A stretch of DNA of 51,743 bases from positions 1 to 51,743 of IMG/VR virus record IMGVR_UViG_3300042523_000382; one strand, given 5' to 3'. Positions 14,133-22,375 of the stretch are shown here, one piece after another; within the stretch, counting starts at the first letter, position 1; every line of letters starts with the position of its first letter. This DNA comes from a virus. The notes beneath the pieces are model-generated. The model ran no database searches, was not told the DNA's origin, and was given only the letters and a program-made list of their open reading frames with translations. The position numbers and the translations under genes were made by a program.

Positions 14133-14942
14133 TTACTTATTTTTCTTTGGACGACCGACTGCCTTCTTAGGGGCAGTCTCTTTCTTGGGGCGACCAACAG
14201 CCTTTTTAGGTGCTGGGGTGGTGTCTTTCTTAGGACGACCACCCTTGTTTGGTCCTGCGGGCTTATCATTGGCTTGAGGCTTAGTCTTAGCCCTAGCCTT
14301 CATGTCAATTACATTGCCCTCAGAATCACGAACATCTCGTGTAAGTTCACTCTGTCGCCTTGATGCTTCTCTATCTCGTTGTGCCATTCCAGCGTCCATA
14401 CCTTCAGAACGCTGGGGTGCACGGTAAATAGGTGCGCCAGTATCTGTCATCATGTCTTCTATTGCCGCTCGGCTACGGAGTATTCCTTCATAAAGAGCCG
14501 CATCTTCCGAACGAGCCTGAACTGGGTCAACTCGTGAACCAGTGATAATACGAGGAACACCAGGACCAACAAGACTTGTGCTTTCAGTTAGAGGTGATAC
14601 TGGTTCAGAATTTGGGGTTGGAGTTTTACGCAATGCTTTTGGAAACACTACATTTCGTTCATCACCTTGTACGGGTATTGCTCCTGTTACAACATCTGTC
14701 ATCACTCCCCCAGTACTTACTGGAGTACCACTGCGACCTTCAGCAAGTCGGGCACGAACTTCTTCATCCGAACCTAACTGGGCTACGGGATCAGCATTGG
14801 GTACGGTTCCCCGTCCTAAGAAGAAGTGTGAGTTCCTATTGATTTGACCGCGAAGGCGTTCAAACTGGGCAGAACCAGTTTGTCGTGGTGCTTGCTCGCC
14901 AACAATATCATTAATATGAGACTTTACGGTATCTTCAGCCAT
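14133..14942 (-). CDS. AT-hook protein, three GRPKK motifs
   Basis: 269 aa. About 200 mostly disordered residues, with one likely helical piece (EDAALYEGILRSRAAIEDMM), lead to a basic C-terminus. That tail has three AT-hooks: GGRPKKD, VGRPKKE and VGRPKKN, spaced by AP/KKA linkers. AT-hooks insert Arg-Pro-Lys into the minor groove of AT-rich DNA, so this is probably a DNA-associated, histone-H1-like tail. It is directly downstream of the SpoVS-like gene (2-base gap), and a joint role in organising phage or host DNA is plausible. Confidence 0.7.
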   Translation of the reverse strand: MAEDTVKSHINDIVGEQAPRQTGSAQFERLRGQINRNSHFFLGRGTVPNADPVAQLGSDEEVRARLAEGRSGTPVSTGGVMTDVVTGAIPVQGDERNVVFPKALRKTPTPNSEPVSPLTESTSLVGPGVPRIITGSRVDPVQARSEDAALYEGILRSRAAIEDMMTDTGAPIYRAPQRSEGMDAGMAQRDREASRRQSELTRDVRDSEGNVIDMKARAKTKPQANDKPAGPNKGGRPKKDTTPAPKKAVGRPKKETAPKKAVGRPKKNK

Positions 14943-14944
14943 AA

Positions 14945-15235
14945 TTACCTCTCTACAGGTTTGAAGGACATAGCACTTATTGTAGTACCATTTTCGCCTT
15001 CAATGTCATCAAAACCTATAACAAAGGTAAGATCAACACCGCGTGGTGCAACAAAACCACGGGCAATAGCGCAAGCCTTAACGGCTTGGTTAACGGCTGA
15101 TGCTCCGATAGCGCGAATCTTAGGTTGCTGTTTAGCGATAACTGCACGAGCAACGATTGAACCGACACTTTGGGGATTACTGCTACCTGACACTTTAATA
15201 ATGTCCTCTAGCGGCGCATTTAATTCTTGAGACAT
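14945..15235 (-). CDS. spoVS: SpoVS-family (Alba-like) protein
   Basis: 96 aa, nearly the length of bacterial SpoVS. It aligns by eye with the family core: IIKVSGSSNPQSVGSIVARA, then IRAIGASAVNQAVKACAIAR, GFVAPRGVDLTFVIGF and a closing beta strand. SpoVS in Bacillus affects sporulation and septation; the fold resembles the nucleic-acid-binding Alba proteins. In a phage it most likely binds nucleic acid or imitates a host regulator. It precedes the AT-hook gene. The family call is strong; the function here is open. Confidence 0.9.
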   Translation of the reverse strand: MSQELNAPLEDIIKVSGSSNPQSVGSIVARAVIAKQQPKIRAIGASAVNQAVKACAIARGFVAPRGVDLTFVIGFDDIEGENGTTISAMSFKPVER

Positions 15236-15275
15236 TTGTACTCCAATATAAAAGGGTTTGTTTAACCCCCTTATC

Positions 15276-15641
15276 TTAGAAGTAATTAGCCTCTTTAAGC
15301 AGTTCTATAAGGTCATCAAGGCGTAAGACAGCATAAGTATCACCTAGTGAATTAACTCCCTTATTTGGTCGTTTAACTACTAGAGCAGGAATTGCGTCAC
15401 CCTTTTGCTTGGCTTGTTCTACTGTGGCATCAAGCCACTGGCTGAGTTGGAATTGCCGTTGGTTCTTACATTGAACAATAGCATTTCTACCAGTTACTCG
15501 GTTTTTAATACCGTTGATATCGCCAGTATCAGCACCACCCTTGAGTGGTGTGCGCTCTGCGTCGGGGAAGCCATGCTCATTGAGGTAGTTCTTAATCATC
15601 GTTTCAAACGATGTACCTTTTTGTTTAGATGGATTTGCCAC
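15276..15641 (-). CDS. Holliday-junction resolvase-like PD-(D/E)XK nuclease
   Basis: 121 aa. Catalytic features in order: KGTSFETMIKNYLNEHG with the N-terminal Glu, RTPLKGGADTGDI with the acidic metal ligand, and AIVQCKNQRQ with the QxK variant of the ExK motif. This is the layout of Hjc-like resolvases and related phage nucleases, which cut branched DNA during recombination and before packaging. A weak hairpin lies in the short gap downstream. A second enzyme of this superfamily is at 17208-17540. Confidence 0.75.
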   Translation of the reverse strand: MANPSKQKGTSFETMIKNYLNEHGFPDAERTPLKGGADTGDINGIKNRVTGRNAIVQCKNQRQFQLSQWLDATVEQAKQKGDAIPALVVKRPNKGVNSLGDTYAVLRLDDLIELLKEANYF

Positions 15642-15643
15642 CG

Positions 15644-15853
15644 TTAGACCTTTTTGAAAGCCTTGAGGATGTCATCAGTACTCTTGTCAGTCCATTTATA
15701 CATTGATGAAATGATCTGCGCCAGTTTGTCACGGTCTTCCATGAGCGTTTCAATGAGATGAACCGCCTCAGCAAACTTGGTGACATCATAAGAGACGCCT
15801 GAAGCCGTGTTGATGGTTTGCTTATTCTTGAGCCATTCGTAAATGTCACTCAC
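15644..15853 (-). CDS. Small helical hypothetical protein
   Basis: 69 aa with a GTG start on a GTGA overlap. Mostly helical (FAEAVHLIETLMEDRDKLAQ, STDDILKAFKKV), no cysteines. It lies between the overlapping recombination genes and the resolvase, so it may be an accessory factor. Unrecognised. Confidence 0.55.
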   Translation of the reverse strand: MSDIYEWLKNKQTINTASGVSYDVTKFAEAVHLIETLMEDRDKLAQIISSMYKWTDKSTDDILKAFKKV

Positions 15854-16347
15854 GCTGTGTACCTTGCCATTCTGTTGTCCTTACTACCAAGACCGATACG
15901 CCGTGATAGTTCACGGGATAATAGTTGCGCCCCGCGTTCGCAGGTATCAAACATAGTCTGTACCAGTTTACGATATGCGCGAGCAACTTGGTATGCCTCC
16001 TGCTGGGCAACCACTGCTGGGTCTACATCGCGTCGTGCTTTAGCCAAGGTTACTCGGTCAGCCTTATCGGCTGAGTTCCATTGGCTAATAAGAACCATGG
16101 ACTCAGACAGTCGGCACTTGTGGGACTGCTTGTCCTCATCAATCTCAGCCTTGACTAATTCAGCCTGTGAATACGAGACCCAACCCATGAACTCTCTATA
16201 GAGATTCATCAGATCGGCGTCTGACAACCCGTCTAGGTCCCTCGGTATCTCGGGTGGGGATTCCGCTGGTCTCGCTGGGAGGCTGAACTTGTCCGTGAAC
16301 CTCTCCAACGGATCGTTGGATGGTACTGATCTGATTATTCGTGTCAT
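15850..16347 (-). CDS. Helical recombination-block protein, overlaps Cas4-like gene
   Basis: About 165 aa from the ATG at 16347 (GGGGAGAAG directly upstream; an ATG one codon earlier is also possible). After a Pro-rich leader it is helical (LSDADLMNLYREFMGWVSYS, DADRVTLAKARRDVD-like, YRKLVQTMFDTCERGAQLL). The first 150 bases also encode the C-terminal tail of the Cas4-like gene in another frame. If the ATG at 16209 were used instead, the overlap would shrink to 14 bases, but that ATG has no obvious ribosome site. Function unknown. Confidence 0.6.
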   Translation of the reverse strand: MTRIIRSVPSNDPLERFTDKFSLPARPAESPPEIPRDLDGLSDADLMNLYREFMGWVSYSQAELVKAEIDEDKQSHKCRLSESMVLISQWNSADKADRVTLAKARRDVDPAVVAQQEAYQVARAYRKLVQTMFDTCERGAQLLSRELSRRIGLGSKDNRMARYTA

Positions 16348-17215
16348 CATCTTCTCCCCAGCATTTGTTTTTGTATGGGCATTTCTTGCATGTTGCGTTG
16401 TCTATTCCTGACGCCCACATTGGGCGCATAGGTGGTCTCTTGCCTTCAAGGTGTGCGTTAACAGTGTCGCACCCAGTAAGGATATTCTCAATAATCTCAG
16501 GTTGAAACTTGACATTGAATTCTTTGACATCCTGAGTGGGTTTCCATTCGTAGATGAATGCTAGTTCATGGATGCCCGTGCAAAACATGTACATGTTTGC
16601 TTGGCGGAGGTGGGACGGGAAAGGCTTACGGATGCGGTTCCATAACTCATCTATGGTTATTTCACCCTTAGAGTAAGGTACGAATAACTCAGGAGCCTCA
16701 AATCTAATGGTCCCAGTGCCAACACTCTTGATCTCAATCAAAAGTTGACCGTTTGCGTCTTCAACGATTCCGTCTGCATGACCCGTGATGTTGTATTCCT
16801 CATTACGGATCGGAACTTCTGCGTAGCGAATGCTATTGGAACCACAACTACATAATGAGAAGTCTTCTTCTGAGACAGTCCCACAGGCATTGCATTTGAA
16901 TAGCCCCCGTAGAACTCCAGCGTTTCGTAACCACTGTTGCCACTTATGGTGGATGGCGTTACCTTCAGCAAAGATGTTAAGGCGACCAAAGGTGAGTGTC
17001 TCGGCTGGTTTAGGGAAACCCTTAATTGCATACCATGACGAGCGCGGACACCAATCCTTCTTGCAGATTTCGCTGGGGTGTAAGCCTAAGGTATCGCGCT
17101 TAGCCTGACCATTGGCATTCTCTAATGACGCCTGGACTCGGACAATTGGTACAATCCGTCCAGTTGATTTGGCATTTTCTTTGAACTGGTCTAATAACCA
17201 TTTACTGCTACTCAC
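16196..17215 (-). CDS. Cas4/RecB-like PD-(D/E)XK nuclease with Fe-S cysteines
   Basis: 339 aa. Motifs in order: Cys56 (CPRSSWY), His89-90, an inserted ribbon (CNACG, CSCG, residues 108-124), then the catalytic core GHADGIVED (D148), LLIEIKSVG (E161, K163) and QANMYM. C-terminal CKKCPYKNKC (276, 279, 285) follows, which with Cys56 would hold a [4Fe-4S] cluster as in Cas4/AddB. Such phage enzymes resect DNA ends for recombination. The tail after about residue 290 is polar and basic and is read through the overlapping 15850-16347 gene. Confidence 0.8.
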   Translation of the reverse strand: MSSSKWLLDQFKENAKSTGRIVPIVRVQASLENANGQAKRDTLGLHPSEICKKDWCPRSSWYAIKGFPKPAETLTFGRLNIFAEGNAIHHKWQQWLRNAGVLRGLFKCNACGTVSEEDFSLCSCGSNSIRYAEVPIRNEEYNITGHADGIVEDANGQLLIEIKSVGTGTIRFEAPELFVPYSKGEITIDELWNRIRKPFPSHLRQANMYMFCTGIHELAFIYEWKPTQDVKEFNVKFQPEIIENILTGCDTVNAHLEGKRPPMRPMWASGIDNATCKKCPYKNKCWGEDDDTNNQISTIQRSVGEVHGQVQPPSETSGIPTRDTEGPRRVVRRRSDESL

Positions 17216-17540
17216 TGATCATCTCCAAAAAGTCGTCTTCGCGCAGGATGACATACCTCTTGCCACCTAAGTCAAATTGTAGAACTGGTGTTCGGTCTTC
17301 TTTGATAGCCACAGTTTCTAGATCACGGAGGTCCGTGAACTTGATTGAGTAAGACTTAAGGTTATCTGTAAACTTATTCTCAATAAGAAAATGTTCTGAT
17401 CTGACATCATTCTTACGCAACCAACCCGATCCTGATCCAGCATTACGGCTCCCCTTATAGGCAGATGCTGTTCGGTCTTCTTGCTTGCGCGATTTCTTCT
17501 GAATGTATCGCTTTTCGCTACCGTCTGAGCCAATGATCAT
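17208..17540 (-). CDS. Second PD-(D/E)XK resolvase-like nuclease
   Basis: 110 aa. SRKQEDRTASAYKGSRNAGS gives the N-terminal acidic residue and basic loop, SGWLRKNDVRSEHFLIENK contains the D and the ExK catalytic pair, and the C-terminus has ILREDDFLEM. This is a compact endonuclease fold common in phage recombination modules. It overlaps the RecA gene start region by 4 bases and the Cas4-like gene by 8. Confidence 0.7.
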   Translation of the reverse strand: MIIGSDGSEKRYIQKKSRKQEDRTASAYKGSRNAGSGSGWLRKNDVRSEHFLIENKFTDNLKSYSIKFTDLRDLETVAIKEDRTPVLQFDLGGKRYVILREDDFLEMISE

Positions 17541-18562
17541 TTGACAGCGAAATGGTTTCGTGCGACTTCAGTGAGGGCATCCCTAAGACCAAGGTCTTCA
17601 CGGACTGACGCAAGGACAGCGTCCTTACCCTGCCACTTCTGACCGTTGAACGAGTAGAACGCACCAGCGCGTGTAATGGCATTAATAGCAATGGCGATGT
17701 TAACGATATCTTTTATGGTATCAAACTCACCGAGTTTGAAACCGCTGGCACTGCCGTCTGCAAAGTAAAAGTCAACTTGTGCTGTCTGTTGTGGGCGGTA
17801 AGTCTTATTCTTTAAAGTACGCGCTTTGATGACCTGACCAAAGGCTTCGTCTTTTTCCTTGATCCACTCATCGCGTTTAACTTCTACGCGAGTGAAGTAA
17901 TGGTAGTTCTTAGCCTTACCCCCAGGGGTAGTTCGTGGGTCACCATACATAACACCAATCTTTTCGCGCCATTGGTTAATCATTAAACCCGTGCAACCAC
18001 GGTCAGCATTAACCATTGAACGCTTCTGAGCCTTGGCGCTCTTCTTCATAAACTTGCTGGTGAGTCGCGCACCGAGACCTACGGTGAACTCTTCCATCAT
18101 CTTTTCGTTCTCATCATTGGGGATGAGTGCTGGGAACGAGTCAACCACGATGCAATCCACGGCTCGGTTATCTAGAGCCTTGGTGATGAGGTCGTATGCC
18201 TGTTCCATAATGTTGGTCTCAACAATCCAAATGCGCTCTAAGTCAATGCCAATTGCTTGGGCATACTCAGGAACGAACTCTTCAGCCGCGATCCACAGGA
18301 CGACCCACTCGGGGTCTAATGCTTGGTTAGCCGCGATTGTCTTTAGAACAAGGGCAGTCTTACCTGATGATTCGTCTCCAATGATCTCAGACCATTGGTT
18401 GACAGGCCAACCGCCACCGAGCATGAGGTCAAATGCCAAGACTCCCGTAGTAATACGGGGAAGTTCTTGGCGCATCTCTGAACCCTTGATGATGGTGTTA
18501 GCGCCATGCTTCTTATTGATAATGTCCTTGATTGATTCAAAAGTGTCCATCTTGTTTTCCAT
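17537..18562 (-). CDS. recA: RecA recombinase
   Basis: 341 aa. Walker A is GDESSGKT at residues 62-69, Walker B is DCIVVDSFPAL, with the MINQWREKIGVMYGDPRTTP region corresponding to loop L1/L2 and the conserved NQxR glutamine. It assembles on single-stranded DNA and drives strand exchange; the phage copy probably serves recombination-dependent replication. Met5 (18550) has a nearer GGAAA ribosome site than Met1 (18562), so the N-terminus is uncertain by four residues. A zinc-ribbon gene precedes it and the nucleases follow. Confidence 0.92.
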   Translation of the reverse strand: MENKMDTFESIKDIINKKHGANTIIKGSEMRQELPRITTGVLAFDLMLGGGWPVNQWSEIIGDESSGKTALVLKTIAANQALDPEWVVLWIAAEEFVPEYAQAIGIDLERIWIVETNIMEQAYDLITKALDNRAVDCIVVDSFPALIPNDENEKMMEEFTVGLGARLTSKFMKKSAKAQKRSMVNADRGCTGLMINQWREKIGVMYGDPRTTPGGKAKNYHYFTRVEVKRDEWIKEKDEAFGQVIKARTLKNKTYRPQQTAQVDFYFADGSASGFKLGEFDTIKDIVNIAIAINAITRAGAFYSFNGQKWQGKDAVLASVREDLGLRDALTEVARNHFAVK

Positions 18563-18565
18563 TTG

Positions 18566-18937
18566 TTAGATAGACCAAGAAGATTGGTCTGCTTGTGAGT
18601 ATTTACCATTCCATCCGCAACAGTAACAGCGGGGTGCAGGTGAATGACCATTGATCATTCCTTTTGATCGGCTGAAGACTAGGCTACTGCCACATTCAGG
18701 GCAGTCATGTGTTTCACGCCGAGCGGCTTCGCCACCCTTCCATGAACGAATTGCGTCGCCCATGTTGATTTCACCGTTTGCGTCAACAGATGCTTGAACT
18801 TGTGAATGTGCCTGTGGTGCAGGTTGTTGAACCTGAGGAAACCTAATGTTACTTGGGCTAGACGGCATAGTTGATGGGGGTGTCCGCGGAGGGGGTGAGG
18901 GTTGATTACCTATTTTTCTTGACCACCAGTCACTCAT
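18566..18937 (-). CDS. Zinc-ribbon nucleic-acid-binding-like protein
   Basis: The ATG at 18937 overlaps the end of the upstream gene; longer in-frame starts would lie deep in that gene. The 123-aa protein begins with a short tryptophan helix, a Pro-rich linker, and ends with one zinc ribbon: CPECGSSLVFSR then CYCCGWNG. It lies between the polymerase and RecA genes, so a role as a replication or recombination accessory is likely. Confidence 0.6.
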   Translation of the reverse strand: MSDWWSRKIGNQPSPPPRTPPSTMPSSPSNIRFPQVQQPAPQAHSQVQASVDANGEINMGDAIRSWKGGEAARRETHDCPECGSSLVFSRSKGMINGHSPAPRCYCCGWNGKYSQADQSSWSI

Positions 18938-19421
18938 CGTCTTCGTCCTCCTGTTCTCCGTTGAAATATGCGTCCCATCCATCATCTTCGTCGTCGTCGT
19001 CAAAGTCAGGAGGGTCAATTGAGAACATACTAATCACTGAGATCATCTGGTTGAGTGCATCGGGTGGAATAACTAGTGGAATTTCTCCACATATTTTAAT
19101 ATCTTGGTTATCTAAGAGCATGGTTATAAGTGAGACACCAAACGAAGTGAAGAGGGCGACAGAAACATCAACCTCTTTTTCGTCAAGGTCATTTTGTAAC
19201 TGGATGATATGGGACACCCATTCAGAGCACTTAGTTATGTCGTCAAGTAGTCCGAGAGCCTTTAGGGTAAACCACTTACCCATAACATCTGTGGTTTCTT
19301 GTTCCATGACTTCTTCTGAGGGAAGCGAGAAACCAGCCATCTCGGCAATCTCTTGACCGTCTTGTGGGGACATAGTCAGGAGAAATGTTCTGTGGTTCAG
19401 TGGTTCGTAATCTTCGTTCAT
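18930..19421 (-). CDS. Acidic-tailed hypothetical protein
   Basis: 163 aa, unrecognised. A helical body (FTLKALGLLDDITKCSEWVS, VSVALFTSFGVSLITMLLDN) ends in a strongly acidic tail (FDDDDEDDGWDAYFNGEQED). Acidic tails of this kind occur on phage ssDNA-binding and inhibitor proteins. It overlaps the polymerase stop by 4 bases, implying coordinated expression with it. Confidence 0.55.
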   Translation of the reverse strand: MNEDYEPLNHRTFLLTMSPQDGQEIAEMAGFSLPSEEVMEQETTDVMGKWFTLKALGLLDDITKCSEWVSHIIQLQNDLDEKEVDVSVALFTSFGVSLITMLLDNQDIKICGEIPLVIPPDALNQMISVISMFSIDPPDFDDDDEDDGWDAYFNGEQEDEDDE

Positions 19422-21517
19422 TTTCCCTTAGCCTCCGACCATGAGTTTGCTGAATGACAGGATACCTTCAATGGGATACCAGCGATAACTCGGTCTTGAC
19501 CCATGGCTTGAACCATTACTTTTTGTGCTTCTTCTATGTGCTTATTTGGGACTGCTACCACTAACTCGTCATGCACCTGTACCAATATCTTGGCATTGAA
19601 TGGTTTCAGTGCTTCGTGAACATCAATCATAGCGATCTTGCAGATATCAGCCGCGGAACCTTGAACAATAGCATTGATTGCTTGGCGTTCTGCTCGTGCT
19701 CGTAAACCTTCATCACGACTTGTAAGTTCAGGTAGCCGACGACGACGACCCGACAAAGTACTCACATACCCGCGTTGTATTGCTTTTACAATCTCAGTGT
19801 TCTTCCACGCAGATATTCCACTAAATTGTTTGTAATAGTTATTAATTACTTCTCTTGCTCTTTTTTCAGTAATGCCTGTAGTGCGAGCAAGTTTCTGTGC
19901 ACCACCGCCGTACGCTGTCAGGAAGTTAACTCCCTTACCCAACTGTCGTTCCTCGGAAGTTACATCAGCGACTGGTTTGTTTAGGACAAGGGCGGCAGCG
20001 CCAGCATGGATGTCCTGCTCTTCAAGGAAGAACTTACTCATATTCTTATCCTTAGAAAACATGCACATAACCCTTAGTTCAATCTGATCATAGTCAGCCA
20101 CGAGCAATGTATGACCGGCTGGTGCTACGAACAAACTCCGGATGCTGGAATCTCTTGGAATGTTTTGAAGATTGGGGTTACTAGAAGACAGACGACCAGT
20201 TGCAGTTCTGTGGAGATGGTATGAGGGGTGAAGGCTGTTGTTGACCAACTTTAGAAGAAGGCTGTCAACATAGGTTGACTTCATCTTCTTTACTTCTTGC
20301 CACTCTAGGATTAGGGGAATAAGTGGGTGAGCGTTTTCAATGAAGCGCAATGCTTCTTCGTCAACAGAGGACGCACCTTTAGCAGTCTGCTTGTGGGACT
20401 TTAGACCAAGACCACCGTCTGCTTTGCTTTTAAATAAGAACTCTTGCTTACTCTTGTTGCTATCGGGGTTGAATCCTAGGGGGGTGAACTGGGACATCTC
20501 ATTTAAGAGATCGCGCATGCGACCATCTAGTTCCCGACCAAGGACAACCATGGCACTTTTTTTGACAGGAATACCAATGTCTTCCATGTCCATAATGACA
20601 CGGAGTACAACCATGTCTTGATCAAGGGCGTTCCGTAGACCTTCTTTGTTCTTGATCTTGTTCCACAGTCGCTTGTAAAGCATCCATGTCCAGCGGACAT
20701 CTAGGTGGACATATTTGGTAGCCGATGAGAACGCCACGGTATTGATGATCTTGCCGAGTTTGCCCTCTTTGTAATAGGCGTCGTGCCCGTCATAATTGTG
20801 GGCGATTAAATCTGTCAGGCTGTAGCCACGGAGATTCTCATTCACGATGTGTTGCATGAGCATCGTGTCCATAAATCCTGACAAAGGTAACTCAACATTT
20901 AGATACTTGCGAATAGAGCGGGCGTCAAACTTGACATTGTGACCCACCTTGATGATATTTGGGTCAGAGAATAAGGGTTCTAATGCTGTAAACACATCAG
21001 AACGAGATAGTTGTTCGGGTGGTGCGCTGAATACAGCGGGGATGCGGTAACGAATCTTTGCCTCGGACTCAGTCCCATCCTTTTTTAGTTTGCGGTAGCC
21101 AGTAGGGGGAACGGTTGAACCGTCGCCAACTTCTTCGGGGACAATGATCTCACCGCATAAATGTCCCATTGGTATAGCCCAGGAATGACCATCGGTGGCT
21201 ATACCAATCCAAAAGACTTCGTTACGCAAGGGATCAAGGGCGATGATACCTCGCCACTTTTCCATCAGTCGTTCTTGCGTGGCTTCTCTAACCGCTGGGG
21301 AAGTAGTCACCATGTCGGCTAGGTGTTGCTTGAGTTCAGTGTTAAATGCATTCATGGCGTCAGCATGACGCTCAACTATCCCGCGTGTCTCCACATCAAA
21401 TGCAAAAGCACCTACGCTTTGCACGATCTTAATGATCTCATGAATTTCTTCAATCGTAGAAACAACAAGGGGAGGGGCTATTAGACCCCTCCCCTCGCTA
21501 CGAATATCTACGCTCAT
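19418..21517 (-). CDS. polA: Family A DNA polymerase with 3'-5' exonuclease
   Basis: 699 aa. Exonuclease motifs: FDVETRG (D41, E43), VGHNVKFDAR around residue 195, and a YSLTDLI helix. Polymerase motif A is VADYDQIELR (D475, E480), motif B is RQLGKGVNFLTAYGG (R524, K528, F532, Y536), and motif C is VQVHDELV (H649, D650). F532 aligns with the Phe at E. coli position 762. There is no 5'-3' exonuclease domain, as is normal for phage replicative Pol I enzymes. It probably replicates the genome with the primase and helicase encoded upstream. Confidence 0.95.
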   Translation of the reverse strand: MSVDIRSEGRGLIAPPLVVSTIEEIHEIIKIVQSVGAFAFDVETRGIVERHADAMNAFNTELKQHLADMVTTSPAVREATQERLMEKWRGIIALDPLRNEVFWIGIATDGHSWAIPMGHLCGEIIVPEEVGDGSTVPPTGYRKLKKDGTESEAKIRYRIPAVFSAPPEQLSRSDVFTALEPLFSDPNIIKVGHNVKFDARSIRKYLNVELPLSGFMDTMLMQHIVNENLRGYSLTDLIAHNYDGHDAYYKEGKLGKIINTVAFSSATKYVHLDVRWTWMLYKRLWNKIKNKEGLRNALDQDMVVLRVIMDMEDIGIPVKKSAMVVLGRELDGRMRDLLNEMSQFTPLGFNPDSNKSKQEFLFKSKADGGLGLKSHKQTAKGASSVDEEALRFIENAHPLIPLILEWQEVKKMKSTYVDSLLLKLVNNSLHPSYHLHRTATGRLSSSNPNLQNIPRDSSIRSLFVAPAGHTLLVADYDQIELRVMCMFSKDKNMSKFFLEEQDIHAGAAALVLNKPVADVTSEERQLGKGVNFLTAYGGGAQKLARTTGITEKRAREVINNYYKQFSGISAWKNTEIVKAIQRGYVSTLSGRRRRLPELTSRDEGLRARAERQAINAIVQGSAADICKIAMIDVHEALKPFNAKILVQVHDELVVAVPNKHIEEAQKVMVQAMGQDRVIAGIPLKVSCHSANSWSEAKGK

Positions 21518-22242
21518 TCTTCAGACGAAATGGCGAGTAATTCTTTGCGGTTGGGAATCGGGATAATCTCTTCCGTATAAGCACTCCGAAGAAACTTGCC
21601 TAATTCATCATCGCTCAAGTCCTGAACGCCCCATTCCTCTTCAAGGTCACGAGCCTTTACCAACTGATGGTTGGTAGCGGTGGTCGCACCCTTGCCTGAG
21701 CGTGAAACCGCCCAGTAGTGCTTGGGGAGAGGTCCTTGGCGAGGATCATCATTGAAGTTCTTCAACTGGTCAATGACGCGTGAGCCAACTTCGTATGAGC
21801 GAAGTACAGGTTCTTCACCTTGAGTCAACAGGACCACATTGAATGCGAACTTGTTGCTGGGCTTGTTACCTGATTCGCACAATGGGCATCCACGATCATC
21901 AATATTGGCGATGCAAGTGAATGACTTCTGACCAGTGCGCTCCATCCAGTGTTGGCGATAGGCGGCGTATGGTGCGGCTTCAAGGAACTTGATAATGATT
22001 GGCTCTTCAGCAATCTTGAGGCGCTGTGCGTATGACGAGTCGGTAACGCTTGACTTCAACTGGGAGACGCCTTCCCAACCACCGCGAATTACTTTGCGGG
22101 GTGCGGGTTCCGCTTTTGCGGGCTTACGCACGGGGGCATCGTCGTCGTCATCGTCATCCTCAATGGCTCGTGACTTTCGTGGGGCTTCATATGCGACTTC
22201 GTCTTTTTCAAAAGCGTCGTCGTCATCATCGTATCTGGGCAT
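21514..22242 (-). CDS. Single-stranded DNA-binding protein-like, zinc-containing
   Basis: 242 aa. The N-terminus is an acidic/basic linker with Asp runs (DDDDDAFEKD, then EDDDDDDDAP). The folded part (residues about 55-210) has ISQLK-like strands, IIKFLEAAPYAAYRQHW, a Cys in FTCIA and CPLCESG, matching the zinc-bearing OB-fold proteins that phages use to coat ssDNA. The C-terminus is again acidic, typical for SSB partner-binding. Coupled to the polymerase by ATGA. The OB fold is inferred, not proven. Confidence 0.6.
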   Translation of the reverse strand: MPRYDDDDDAFEKDEVAYEAPRKSRAIEDDDDDDDAPVRKPAKAEPAPRKVIRGGWEGVSQLKSSVTDSSYAQRLKIAEEPIIIKFLEAAPYAAYRQHWMERTGQKSFTCIANIDDRGCPLCESGNKPSNKFAFNVVLLTQGEEPVLRSYEVGSRVIDQLKNFNDDPRQGPLPKHYWAVSRSGKGATTATNHQLVKARDLEEEWGVQDLSDDELGKFLRSAYTEEIIPIPNRKELLAISSEE

Positions 22243-22375
22243 GATTTTTCTTTCTCGTGTGTGTTTGTGTTTGTTGGTTACTTGTCAGGCGCCTATTGGC
22301 GACCGATAAGTTCTTGGTGACCGAGCATATCTTGCGATTTGCTGTTCGGCGCGTTTTTCTTAATAATTTCCCAAG

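Noticed and set aside
15246-15270. Terminator between the resolvase-like and SpoVS-like genes
   Set aside because: The stem (GGGTT/AACCC) is only 5 bp, followed by CTTTTATA; too weak to claim, though slight attenuation is possible.
18033-18569. 178-aa plus-strand ORF opposite recA
   Set aside because: Antisense shadow of a strongly conserved gene; no ribosome site or recognisable product.
22243-22375. Possible RNA gene or promoter in the 133-base gap before the ssDNA-binding gene
   Set aside because: Only a short CGCC-AATA-GGCG hairpin and a GAGAAAG ribosome site were seen; no tRNA-like cloverleaf or clear promoter.
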